Origin: Dasyornis broadbenti
Taxonomy: Eukaryota; Chordata; Aves; Passeriformes; Dasyornithidae
DNA: 64,000 nucleotides
Assembly: GCA_013397935.1 (NCBI GenBank)
Contig: VZRN01003168.1
Location: 558,313-622,312 of the forward strand
Reading direction: 5' to 3'
The notes under the pieces were generated by a model. The model was not told the DNA's origin, ran no database searches, and saw nothing but the letters and a program-made list of their open reading frames with translations. The translations under genes and the position numbers were made by a program. Numbering within the stretch: the first letter of the stretch is position 1; every line of letters starts with the position of its first letter. This document shows, piece after piece, positions 47,301 through 53,000 of this stretch.

Positions 47301-48064
47301 CAATCCCACTCATCTCAGGTCTTCTAAACTGTGCATTTCTACTCCTTGCCTGACCTAATCCTCACACCTACTGCTTTGTGGTGGCTGCAAGCCCAGGCCT
47401 GGCATGCCCACACCTGAGAAACCATAAATTTCTGATCGCTTTCTCAGTTACTGCAACAGGATAACACTTTCCCTTCACCACGTAACTGCAGCCCATTCTG
47501 AAGGGATTATCTTTCATTGCACTGCAGAAGGTAAAACAGTTCAGGTGTACGGCTAAGTCAGAATAATTCTGGCTGCTAATAACAGTCCCATTAAATTGTT
47601 TAAATCCAAATAATAAGAATAATAGAATTTAATTTGACACACACATCACACTTTCATTTTACAGTCTTTCACAAGTGTTATTCAATTGATGGGTTCAGTC
47701 TGCCGTGTTACAAAGTTGTAACATCCCTGCCTGGCAGAATTCCTGGATCACAGCCTCAGTGCCTCCTTTAAAATATTTATATTTACTGGCTCCCAACTAA
47801 AGGTTGAGCTGAGCCCATACGAAGCATGGCCCTGATAGGGCCAGTACCACTGTAATGAAGATTTGACTATTAGTGGTTTGAAATAATTTTTTTTTTCTTT
47901 TTTTGAAGAAATCTCCAAGTGACTGTAGCAACTTTGACAAGGAATTCCTAAATGAAAAACCCAGACTGTCCTGTGCCGACAGAGCACTGATTAACAGCAT
48001 GGACCAAAATATGTTCAGCAACTTCTCTTTTGTGAACCCTAAAATGGAGAAAATATTTTCCTGA
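13277..48064 (+). CDS. PRKCQ: Protein kinase C theta, 17 coding exons, 713 aa
   Basis: Seen: 17 exons with phase-matched splice sites join into one open frame of 713 codons plus TGA. The predicted protein has a novel-type C2 domain (1-107), pseudosubstrate RRGAIK (145-150, Ala148 in place of the phospho-acceptor), C1A (160-209) and C1B (232-281) zinc fingers with all HC3HC2HC-type ligands, V3 hinge, and an AGC kinase domain with glycine loop 394-399, Lys416, YRD 509-511, DFG 529-531, activation-loop Thr545 and APE 554-556. The tail has turn-motif Ser683 and hydrophobic-motif Ser702. Known: PKC theta is a diacylglycerol-activated, calcium-independent Ser/Thr kinase that acts at the T-cell immunological synapse upstream of CARD11/NF-kB and also functions in muscle. 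It is chosen over PKC delta because of the MSPFLRIGLS start and the close match to theta along the whole length. Human is about 706 aa; the roughly 7 extra residues fall in V3. The coding span is 34.8 kb. The start has G at -3 and is the conserved family start. Confidence 0.97.
13500..13563 (-). repeat. Short CR1 3' end fragment
   Basis: ATAGGTTGGCTTGGAAGAGACC then CAAAGATCATCCAGTTCCAACCC. Only the terminal ~60 bases remain. It lies about 105 bases after the exon 2 donor. Confidence 0.8.
14758..14835. repeat. AAT/ATT-rich simple repeat
   Basis: Interrupted AAT repeat passing into ATT repeat (ATAATAATAATAATTCTCG ... TTATTATTATAA), partly self-complementary. Confidence 0.85.
15449..15552 (-). 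repeat. CR1 LINE 3' end fragment, second subfamily
   Basis: AATCATGGAATCGTTAAGGTTG, then GACCTCCAAGACCATCAAGTCC and ACCACTAAACTATGTC, the blocks of a CR1 subfamily distinct from the GGTTTGGGTT type. An assembly gap follows. Confidence 0.85.
15576..15640. repeat. Assembly gap and TA microsatellite
   Basis: 24 Ns (15576-15599) preceded by a T-rich run and followed by about 40 bases of alternating TA ending near 15640. The gap is probably a low-complexity sequencing failure. Confidence 0.95.
15822..15950 (+). repeat. CR1 LINE 3' end fragment
   Basis: GGCCAGACTGGACAGGGCTT, GGTGTCCCTGCCCATGGCAG and CCCTTCCAACCTAAACTATTCTGTG in sense order. Confidence 0.9.
17188..17342 (+). repeat. CR1 LINE 3' end fragment, second subfamily
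   Basis: GGAAATAGTGGAGGCACCATCCCTG, then GATGTGGCGCTTGCTGATGTGG and GAGGTCTTTTCCAACTTTAATGATTCC, in sense order with some decay. Confidence 0.85.
18632..18831 (+). CDS. PRKCQ: PRKCQ exon 3 (aa 40-106, C2 domain)
   Basis: The acceptor is CTCTTGACAG ending at 18631 and the donor TGG|GTGAGC is at 18832. The exon encodes most of the C2 domain, including the conserved QKKPTMYPPWNSTFDAHI and SETTVEL segments. Residue 90 is Lys in the context VELKVLAERC; mammalian theta has Tyr there, the reported Lck site. The exon is phase-consistent with exons 2 and 4 (200 nt, ending on a codon boundary). Confidence 0.96.
18832..19952 (+). other. PRKCQ intron 3
   Basis: 1.1 kb between exons 3 and 4. No repeat or other feature recognised. 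Confidence 0.9.
19953..20013 (+). CDS. PRKCQ: PRKCQ exon 4 (aa 107-127, end of C2) with GC donor
   Basis: The acceptor is CTCAACCAG ending at 19952. The exon encodes LELKPQGRMLMNARYFLEIS plus the first base of Asp127. The best donor is G|GCAAGT at 20014, a GC-AG type donor with otherwise full U1 complementarity. It yields the family-expected ISDAKD junction. A GT dinucleotide lies three bases upstream at 20011-20012 with poor flanking consensus (AA|GTGGCA). It would also keep frame, giving an IN-AKD junction one residue shorter. Confidence 0.9.
20014..21659 (+). other. PRKCQ intron 4, GC-AG type
   Basis: 1.6 kb beginning GCAAGT and ending CCCCAG. It contains a CR1 internal fragment (20336-20605) and a TA/CA-rich simple tract (about 21245-21300). 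Confidence 0.85.
20336..20605 (+). repeat. CR1 LINE internal fragment
   Basis: GAGGGGCTGGAGCACGTCCAAGG, GGAGCGGCTGAGGGAGCTGGG and GGCTCTGCACAGCTCCTGACAG form the CR1 region upstream of the usual 3' tail. It has no 3' terminus. Confidence 0.8.
21660..21822 (+). CDS. PRKCQ: PRKCQ exon 5 (aa 127-181, pseudosubstrate and C1A start)
   Basis: The acceptor is TTTCGCCCCAG ending at 21659 and the donor TG|GTAAAC is at 21823. The exon contains the autoinhibitory pseudosubstrate RRGAIK at 145-150 and the N-terminal half of C1A, with zinc ligands His160, Cys173 and Cys176. It ends inside Trp181, C1A position 22. A CR1 fragment begins about 60 bp into the following intron. Confidence 0.97.
21885..21990 (+). 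repeat. CR1 LINE 3' end fragment
   Basis: GGTTTAGTGTTGGACTTGGCAGA, GGTTGGACTCGATGATTTTAAAGG and CTTTTCCAACCTAAAAGGTTCTGTGATTCC, in sense order within intron 5. Confidence 0.88.
22402..22433 (+). CDS. PRKCQ: PRKCQ exon 6, 32-nt small exon (aa 181-192, C1A)
   Basis: The acceptor is TTTATTTCAG ending at 22401 and the donor AGAC|GTAAGA is at 22434. It encodes the last base of Trp181, then GLNKQGYQCR and the first base of Gln192. Zinc ligand Cys190 is here. The very short exon is supported only because both neighbours need exactly this phase and sequence to complete C1A. Only 91 bases separate it from exon 7. Confidence 0.95.
22525..22610 (+). CDS. PRKCQ: PRKCQ exon 7 (aa 192-220, C1A end)
   Basis: The acceptor is TTGCTGTTGCAG ending at 22524 and the donor ATG|GTAGGT is at 22611. 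It supplies C1A zinc ligands Cys193, His198, Cys201 and Cys209, then the C1A-C1B linker TGSAINSRETM. Thr219, the position of a reported autophosphorylation site in human theta, is retained. Confidence 0.97.
22617..22670. repeat. ATT-rich simple repeat
   Basis: TATTATTGTTATTGTTATTATTAATCTTGTTATTG, imperfect ATT/GTT repeat directly after the exon 7 donor. Confidence 0.85.
23640..23769 (+). CDS. PRKCQ: PRKCQ exon 8 (aa 221-264, C1B)
   Basis: The acceptor is TTTTGTCTTGCAG ending at 23639 and the donor GACG|GTGAGT is at 23770. It encodes FHKERFKIDMPHRF and onward to GLARQGLKCD. Zinc ligands are His232, Cys245, Cys248 and Cys262. Trp253 (C1B position 22) is the residue associated with high diacylglycerol affinity in novel PKCs. 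This is among the most conserved stretches of the gene. Confidence 0.97.
24417..24526 (+). CDS. PRKCQ: PRKCQ exon 9 (aa 264-300, C1B end)
   Basis: The acceptor is TTCTTTCTTTCAG ending at 24416 and the donor CAGCAG|GTAAAT is at 24527. It completes C1B with Cys265, His270, Cys273 and Cys281, then NQKLMAEALAMIESTQQ, the conserved start of the V3 hinge. Confidence 0.97.
24678..24801 (+). CDS. PRKCQ: PRKCQ exon 10 (aa 301-342, V3 hinge)
   Basis: The acceptor is CTGTGCCCCAG ending at 24677 and the donor AAAG|GTAATT is at 24802. It encodes the V3 hinge from ARCQRDSEQ to the ...PASTAGKK end. The mammalian proline-rich segment (remembered as RPPCLPTP) is here TPLQALPAS, with prolines at 329 and 334 only and no PxxP spacing. 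The exon is 41 full codons against about 40 in human. Confidence 0.94.
26189..26364 (+). CDS. PRKCQ: PRKCQ exon 11 (aa 342-400, V3 end and kinase glycine loop)
   Basis: The acceptor is TGTGTTTTGCAG ending at 26188 and the donor AAG|GTAAGT is at 26365. It begins EPQGISWETP and runs through a divergent hinge with a QEHQEHQ repeat (371-377). It enters the kinase domain at IEDFVLHKMLGKGSFGK, with the glycine loop at 394-399. The mammalian caspase-3 site DEVD is replaced here by VEGT (352-355). Confidence 0.96.
26461..26999 (-). repeat. CR1 LINE, 0.54 kb copy
   Basis: Starts CATGGAATCATTTAAGTTGGAAAAGACC. It continues through CACTAAACCGTGTCCCCAAG, ATGGTGACTCCACCACTCCC, GAGCTTCCTTTTCTCCAGG, TTCTCTGGACAATCCCCAGC and TTGTGGCCTCACCAGTGCCC. 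These blocks are in order and little broken, so this is one of the two longest CR1 copies in the window. Confidence 0.93.
27717..27806 (-). repeat. CR1 LINE 3' end fragment
   Basis: CATAGAATCATAGAATGGTTTGGCTTGG with an intact terminal octamer repeat, then about 60 bases of CR1 tail. Confidence 0.9.
27926..28080 (-). repeat. Diverged CR1 LINE fragment
   Basis: TTGGAAGGAAGGGACCTCTGGAGG, then CATTCCTCCAAACAGATCTAAT and GTTGCTCAGGTGTTTGTCTATTCAAGGC, typical of an older CR1 subfamily. Confidence 0.8.
29437..29610 (+). CDS. PRKCQ: PRKCQ exon 12 (aa 401-458, kinase N-lobe)
   Basis: The acceptor is CTTTCCACCTTAG ending at 29436 and the donor AAG|GTAAGA is at 29611. It encodes the ATP-anchoring Lys416 in FAVKALKKD and the alpha-C helix with Glu435 in VECTMVEKRVLSL, then AWEHPFLTHVFCTFQTK. 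It is exactly 58 codons, phase 0 on both sides. Confidence 0.97.
31119..31210 (-). repeat. CR1 LINE 3' end fragment
   Basis: GATCGTGGAATGGTTTGGGTTGGAAGGGACC and CCATGGGCAGAAGCACC blocks. Confidence 0.9.
34740..34783. repeat. Short tandem duplication
   Basis: GGAACTGTGTTATTTTGTG repeated in two adjacent copies (34740-34762 and 34763-34783), differing only by a TG dinucleotide. Confidence 0.9.
34950..35131 (+). repeat. CR1 LINE 3' end fragment, third subfamily
   Basis: Ends GCAGGGCCTGGAGCTTTGTGGGTTCCTTCCAGCTCAGAATTTCTCTGATTCTATGATTCC, the tail of a GTGGGTCCCTTCCAACTC-type CR1. The upstream limit is uncertain. Confidence 0.8.
35479..35592 (-). repeat. CR1 LINE 3' end fragment
   Basis: GAATCACAGAATCAGAATGAGCTGG, then AGAAGGGACCTTTAAAGGTCATCTAATACAACTGG. 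Head-to-tail neighbour of the plus-oriented copy 350 bases upstream. Confidence 0.85.
37366..37462 (+). repeat. CR1 LINE 3' end fragment
   Basis: GGTGTCCCTGCCCATGGCAGG, GGTCTTTAAGGTCCCTTCCAACCC and TATTCTATAATTCTG in sense order. Confidence 0.92.
38228..38383. repeat. Assembly gap flanked by poly-T
   Basis: 103 Ns at 38228-38330, preceded by T11 and followed by TTTTTGGGGTTGGGTTGGTGTGG and then a T30 run. The tract sits 70-220 bases upstream of exon 13. Confidence 0.95.
38450..38541 (+). CDS. PRKCQ: PRKCQ exon 13 (aa 459-489, hinge of kinase)
   Basis: The acceptor is TCATTCTCTAG ending at 38449 and the donor AAC|GTAAGA is at 38542. It encodes ENLFFVMEYLNGGDLMFHIQ, containing gatekeeper Met465 and the ATP-pocket hinge, then SCHKFDLPRA. 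The exon starts 119 bases after an assembly gap set in poly-T. The exon itself is complete. Confidence 0.97.
39480..39778 (+). repeat. CR1 LINE 3' end fragment, second subfamily
   Basis: CACTGAAAGAGTGGTCAGGCATTGG, CAGGCTGTCCAGGGAAGTGGTGG, GACACGGTTTAGTGGTGGCC and ATGATCTCAGAGGTGTTTTCC, ending in a GGATTCTATGA terminus. Confidence 0.9.
40048..40110 (+). CDS. PRKCQ: PRKCQ exon 14 (aa 489-510, kinase alpha-E)
   Basis: The acceptor is TGTCACTCAG ending at 40047 and the donor ACAG|GTAATT is at 40111. This 63-nt exon encodes FYAAEIICGLQFLHSKGIIY and two bases of Arg510, so the catalytic YRD motif is split across introns 13-14 and exon 15. Confidence 0.96.
42211..42335 (-). repeat. CR1 LINE 3' end fragment
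   Basis: GGATTCACAGATTCACAGAATGG terminus, then GGGTTGGAAGGGACCTTAAAGATCA and CCATGGGCAGGGATGCCACCC. Confidence 0.93.
43203..43346 (+). repeat. CR1 LINE 3' end fragment
   Basis: GATCCCTGGAAATGTTCAAGGCC, GGACAGGGCTTGGAGCAACC and GGTGTCCCTGCCCATGGCAGG, ending CATTCTGTGATGCCATGATT. It lies 230 bases before exon 15. Confidence 0.93.
43578..43716 (+). CDS. PRKCQ: PRKCQ exon 15 (aa 510-556, catalytic and activation loops)
   Basis: The acceptor is CTTCCTCCTCAG ending at 43577 and the donor GAG|GTAGGT is at 43717. It encodes catalytic Asp511 and Asn516, DFG at 529-531, activation-loop Thr545 (equivalent to human Thr538) in STFCGTPDY, and the APE motif. Every residue needed for catalysis is present. 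Confidence 0.97.
43717..46398 (+). other. PRKCQ intron 15
   Basis: 2.7 kb with no CR1. It has T homopolymers near 45044-45053 and 45206-45222. A pair of TTTCTGGCTCCTGCT copies at about 46241 and 46270 forms a short direct repeat before exon 16. Confidence 0.88.
46399..46587 (+). CDS. PRKCQ: PRKCQ exon 16 (aa 557-619, kinase C-lobe)
   Basis: The acceptor is CCTTTTCGGGCAG ending at 46398 and the donor AAG|GTAAGA is at 46588. It encodes ILLGQKYNTSVDWWSFGVLL, with the conserved F-helix Asp (DWWSFG), then EMLIGQSPFHGQDEEELFQS and the helices leading to KDAKDILVK. Confidence 0.97.
46588..47908 (+). other. PRKCQ introns 16-17 region
   Basis: Introns 16 (46588-47152) and 17 (47282-47908) flank exon 17. 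No repeat or RNA gene recognised. Intron 17 ends in a nearly pure T tract of about 20 bases. Confidence 0.88.
47153..47281 (+). CDS. PRKCQ: PRKCQ exon 17 (aa 620-662, end of kinase domain)
   Basis: The acceptor is CAACATTCCAG ending at 47152 and the donor GTG|GTAAGG is at 47282. It encodes LFVREPERRLGARGNIRQHA, with the RRLG segment that closes the AGC kinase domain, then FFREINWEALEERRMEPPFK at the start of the C-terminal tail. Confidence 0.97.
47909..48064 (+). CDS. PRKCQ: PRKCQ exon 18 coding part (aa 663-713 and stop)
   Basis: The acceptor is a long T tract ending TTTTTTTGAAG at 47908. The exon encodes the AGC tail KSPSDCSNFDKEFLNEKPRL, turn-motif Ser683 (human Ser676), and the hydrophobic motif NFSFVNP with Ser702 (human Ser695). 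TGA is at 48062-48064. The last residues are MEKIFS where human has MERLIS, so the tail length is the same. Confidence 0.97.
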   Translation, partial: KSPSDCSNFDKEFLNEKPRLSCADRALINSMDQNMFSNFSFVNPKMEKIFS

Positions 48065-49194
48065 GATCTGCCTTTCTGAAGGAATTCTCTGTAATGGTTT
48101 GAGTCGCACTTTGTCAACTGAAGACTGTGCATGGTTATTTTTATCAAGAACCTTCCAGAAAAAAAGCACCTCCGTGAAAGTTTGTACCACACCTGGGGGT
48201 TTCTGACTTATTCCAGTCCATAGCGGATGCCAGCACACTCTTCACTGATGATAAAGTTTCTTTGTGGTATCTTTTTGGTCTCTCTTCTCTCTCTTCCCAG
48301 AGTTGAGAACATCTGAAAATGAGGAGGTGCCAAAACCTGTTCCCCACTACTTGTACAAGCAGCCAACAGGTTTCTCTGTCAGGAAAAATGAGTATATTTG
48401 AGTTTCTGGTGATGTCAGTGCCCATTTCTGCAACTCTGACCCAGACCCACCTTCTTCTGAAGGGAAAGCGGTTTGCTCAATGCCCGAGGGTATCTGGGAA
48501 GACTCAGGTTGGATGCTTTGGTAACCTGCTCTCATACATGTGCAGAGTTGCCTGTGTGTGCACAGCTTTGAAGAAGAAATTTGCTCCCTACACCCTTTAA
48601 AAATGCTGTTCACAGGTGTTAGGATTCCATTTTGCTCTTGGGACAAAGAGATTTTCAGGTGCCCATTCCACCATCCATACAAAATCAACAGATTGTCTCC
48701 ACAGGAAGTGCCAAGATCAGTACTGAAAACCAGTGGTTTACACTTAGCGCCTGATCAGGAAGGATGTGAAGTTGAAGAATGCTTCAAGAGCCCTGTTCAA
48801 AAGCTTTAAGTGTCCTCTCACACACCAGGCTCAGGGCAAGATCTGGATGGGGCTTTCTGGCGTTTTTTCTGAAAACCACATGAGAAAAGTGTAACATGTT
48901 TCCTCAAACCATTGTTTAAGCATGGTAAAACTGGGGTATTTCACTTCAGTGGTACTACCTGGTCCCTGCAAAGGCTGATTTACTTTCTATTTCTCGAAAT
49001 GATGTCCCAGCTCTTTGGCACAGGTCAATGAATTACAAAGGAGGATCACAGGGCAGAAGGCACATCAGGTGAGGGGGGCCCTCACCTTTACCTTGTGACA
49101 TTTTGCTGTGTTTTCTATCTCTTTGCAGTCTGTGGGAATGTAGGTTTTAAAAAAAAAGTCTTTTCTGTGATCCTTTCATCACAGGATCCTTTTA

Positions 49195-49200
49195 AATAAA
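49195..49200 (+). terminator. Poly(A) signal AATAAA, proximal candidate
   Basis: Canonical AATAAA about 1.13 kb after the PRKCQ stop, followed by GGTGCACTGTTTTCTGAGGT, a GT-rich downstream context. It may define a shorter mRNA. Confidence 0.5.
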
Positions 49201-49413
49201 GGTGCACTGTTTTCTGAGGTTGGAGATTCATGAAACCACCCAGTACCTGCTTGTCACTGAGATACCTGTTAAAATCTGGGTCAAAATTACGTCAGAGTTT
49301 CAACAGAAGATTCTGTAACAGCTTAGACTTAGGCAATCACTCAAGTTGGTGCTGGGATCTATTTGAAGAACATACATTTGGAGCTTTGTTGCATCAAGCT
49401 CCAGTCCACGGAG

Positions 49414-49419
49414 AATAAA
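49414..49419 (+). terminator. Poly(A) signal AATAAA, middle candidate
   Basis: Canonical hexamer in GAGAATAAATGC, 1.35 kb after the stop. The downstream context is only weakly GT-rich. Confidence 0.35.
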
Positions 49420-49791
49420 TGCTCTAGAAGGTGAGTTATCCCAAAATCAGGTTCCCTTCAGAGGTGCCTTCCTGGCTCTGCTGCACCAGGCTGTCGATTT
49501 GGACCTCCCAAGGGGATGGAATGAAGCCTTGCAGGCAGTGCTGGGATATCACTGGCAGTGACTGCAGGCACAGAATCCAGTAGGAGCAAGAGCTGAAGTG
49601 CCTGAAGATGACAAGAAGAGCAGAACACCCTGAGAAAGGCTTCAGTCCAGTGACTCTGATAAAAACCTTGTTTGTGCTGTATGAAATGCAGGAGGGCGCA
49701 TCTGTGCTCACAGTTTGCGGAGCTGGTCATCGTGTTTAACTAGAACGGTTAACATGATTTTTTTTTAATGCAAGTGCCGTTTGTACAGTTT

Positions 49792-49797
49792 AATAAA
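49792..49797 (+). terminator. Poly(A) signal AATAAA, distal candidate
   Basis: The hexamer sits in GTACAGTTTAATAAAATGTTG and is followed within 5-20 bases by TGTTGTGTATAATTGGG, a classical GT-rich downstream element. It is the most convincing end of the PRKCQ transcript in this window. Confidence 0.65.
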
Positions 49798-52754
49798 ATG
49801 TTGTGTATAATTGGGAAGTGGGCGCTGAAGTGATTAATAGGGATGAAGAACAGAGGTGCACAGAAAAGCCATTAAAATGGCTCTGTGCTATCTGGGGAAT
49901 TTTCCCCATGGGAATTTCAACCCATAAATACACAGCAGCAGCAAGCACTTGAACAACTGTAACTACTCCACAGGGCAGTATCTGAAACAAGGATTTGGCA
50001 CTGTGCAAAGGTACGCAAAAAGAGAGTAGAATGTTCCTTTATAGTACCAGAAGGTGACATGGCTCTGGATGGGGTCTGGTATGTCAAAGGGGTTGCAGAG
50101 GAGATGTGTAGAGGTCATTACTGTTAGAGGCTGATTCAGAACATCTTCCTTTGACACCTGAGTGAGGCTGAGTCAGCCAAGTCCTGCAAGGCCCTCAGTG
50201 TGTCCGTGACCTATGTCCACTCTGATGGAGTCTGGGCAGCCTGATCCAGACTGGAGATTGCATTTCTAAGCATTTGAAGACTGGCAGTACCCCCAAATGA
50301 CTGTTAGGGATGTTCTCTGTGCAGCAGCACAGCAGTTTGGGCTTGACACCAAGAGCGTAGACTAAGGAAGGAGGGTGCTGGTTAACCTCTTGTGGTTAAG
50401 GCACTGAAAAGGAGCAAGCTTTAATACCTCTCAGGTATTTAAGGGCTCTCTGCTCTCTGCACTCCAGCTGTGGTCCCATAGAGTCAAATGTAAGAGTGAC
50501 TTGTGAAGGAACCCATTGAGAACTGCCAGAGCAGGCACAGCGTTAGGATTAGTGTGAAGCTTTCGACGCAAACCACAAGAAAAAGCACCTGCTTGTCTCT
50601 GCAAGGTGTCTTCAGCTTCAAAAGCAAATAAAAACCCATTGAGGATAGGGGCAGGGACATGGAGAGAGGTGGGTGAGCAACCACGAACGTGCTCGCTGTG
50701 CGTCCCATTGGTGCCGCAGCCCAAGCAGCCTCCCAGCTGTGCCTGTGGGGTGTGCAGAGTGACGTGGGAAGCAGCAAACGCTTTCCTGTGGTGACAGTGA
50801 TTGAGAGATAACAGCCAGGGAGGGCTGAGCGCCAAACACCCACGCAGAAATGAGCAGGAGCCCAGGTACTCACAGAGATGCTCCTTTGCCTTAGCTGAAC
50901 ATGGCACTTCCATCCCCATCTTCTTTCCTTTTTTTCCTCTCCCCTCCTCCATAAAATGTTCACTTTATGGCATAATAGATGGGGCTTCCAGGTTTGGGTG
51001 TTCATTTGCTGAAGGCTCAGTCCTGTTCTGGAGCCCTGTGGGATCACAGCACTACTGCAGGACCTTGGCACCAGCAAACATCAGGGTCTAACCTCCAGCA
51101 CCACCTGCTTCAAGTTTTGGGAGTCCCCACCACCCAAGTGCTCCTTCCTCAGTCCTGCTGCCTCACTTGATGGATGTACGAATTCCTACCTGTTGGTATC
51201 CACCAAATCAGGATGAGTGGGAGTCACCTGCAAATCACAGCCCTGATTTCAGCGCTCCTGCAAAGACTTCCAAGAGGAGGTGGGTTGGTCTCACAGCTCC
51301 TGAGCATTCAGAAGAGAAAACCACGCTCTGTCGTGCACCCCACCATGCTCTTTGCAGCCTGTGCTGAAAGGAAAGACAACTTTGCCCACTCCTGTGGTAC
51401 AGAGGTGTCACCAAAAGTCCCTGTCTGACAGCACAACTCCCAGGAGTGGGTCCTGGCAGTCGAAACTCCTCCCTTTGTAATTATATTTGTACCTTAGACA
51501 TTTAAAACCCAAATGAGAGATCCTAGCTGGGGCCTAACCTGCTCCGTCACTCCAGGGATGCCACATCACCTGCAGCCACCGGATCATCATCAATGTGTGG
51601 CCCAAAGAGTGTCTCGTGTGAAGCCAGCGGAGGTCTCAGTGCAGACCTCAGGAAGCTTTTCTGCCTTCCTTGCTTATGCAGAAGTTTTATCTCTGGTACA
51701 TCACAGCAGCCAAGGTAGTACATGCAGAGCTGGTGAATACAGGAAATAAGTGTATTTTTGGCTCTTTGCAGCCCTGTGACTGTACCTGATGTAGCGGGGT
51801 CCCTGGCACTGTTTGGTAACTGGCACCTTGGAGTCCTTTATCCTCCGCAGCACCTCAGTGTTTATATACACAAAGATATAATTGAAAAATAGATTAAAAG
51901 TGAAATAACGAAAAAAACAGCATCAAGTTGTGGAAGGTGAAGCAAGCACAGAAAAGGCAAGTAAGGAAGAAAAGAGGGATACAGGTTGATGTAATGTTAT
52001 GTAACACACCCCCCCTTCATCCATTGGTTTCAATTGGAGCTCTGCTCTTTCCCTTCAAAGCCACCAGTACCATCCTAGAGTTGCTTTTGTAGCCAAAGCG
52101 CAGAACTTTCGGCGATTTCAGAGGATGGGACAGCCTGAGACCAGAATGGGTCTGATCTGGCCTCCCAGGTAGCACAGAGCTGCCACTTCTACTCTGACAT
52201 CTCCCCTAGAAATCCAAGCATTTCTGCTCTGAATCTGTATTCAGGTCCCAATTCAAATATTTTAACTTGCCTGTCTAGGAGAGGAATGCAGTTTAACTGC
52301 TCATCTTTAGTCACATAACATCACTGAGACCCCTTGGGTTATCCTGGAGGACTTCTGCTAAATACGGGTTTCTCCTACAACCTGTGACTTATCCCACAGC
52401 CCTATTTCTCCAAAACACCCGCACAGCCATGGACACCTCTCTGTGGGCAGCAGCATCAGGCCAGAGCTCACTCTCCAGAAGGCACCTGCACTCAACCAGT
52501 CAAGTCTTGTAAGGAGAAACATCAAAAATTAGTTATCAATGTGTCTTGGGCTGTTGCTAAAGAAACTTCCTGAAGGAAACCCTCCGTCCTCCTGGTACAT
52601 CCTCGTTGAGGGGGACCAGAGGACACTGCATTCCCATTCCATTGGCAAGCATATTCCCTTCTCCCATACTAAAGCAGTGATAGAGACACAAAGCTCAGCA
52701 TTTATGGTCTTTTGACAACTGTCTTTGTTTTTGAGAGGAAACACTTCTAAGCTA

Positions 52755-53000
52755 AAAGAAGGTAGGTTTCTATCAGATGTTAGGAAGAAATTTTTTTACT
52801 TGGAGCGTGGTGAGGCCCTGGCACAGGTTGCCCAGGGAAGCTGTGGCTGCCCCATTCCTGACAGTGTCCAAGACCAGGTTGGACAGGGCTTGGAGCAACC
52901 TGGAAGAGTGGAAGGTGTCCCTGTCCATGGCAGGGGGTTTGGAATGAGATGGGCTTTAAGGTCCTTTCCAATCCAAACCATTCTGTGTTTCTGTGATTCA
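52755..53000 (+). repeat. CR1 LINE 3' end, 0.25 kb
   Basis: TAGGAAGAAATTTTTTTACTTGGAGCG, GCACAGGTTGCCCAGGGAAGC and GGACAGGGCTTGGAGCAACC, ending CCATTCTGTGTTTCTGTGATT. Confidence 0.93.

Larger units (their letters stand above)
48065..49815 (+). other. PRKCQ: PRKCQ 3' untranslated region (end estimated)
   Basis: About 1.75 kb follows the stop with no CR1 insertion and no continuing ORF. The end is estimated as about 15-20 bases after the last AATAAA in the cluster. T-rich stretches and several in-frame stops are present. The end coordinate is inferred, not shown by transcript data. Confidence 0.7.

Noticed and set aside
50431..51077. Overlapping minus-strand frames of 173 and 197 codons downstream of PRKCQ
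   Set aside because: Two overlapping frames in the same stretch, neither with a recognised domain or splice-supported structure; likely chance in GC-moderate sequence.
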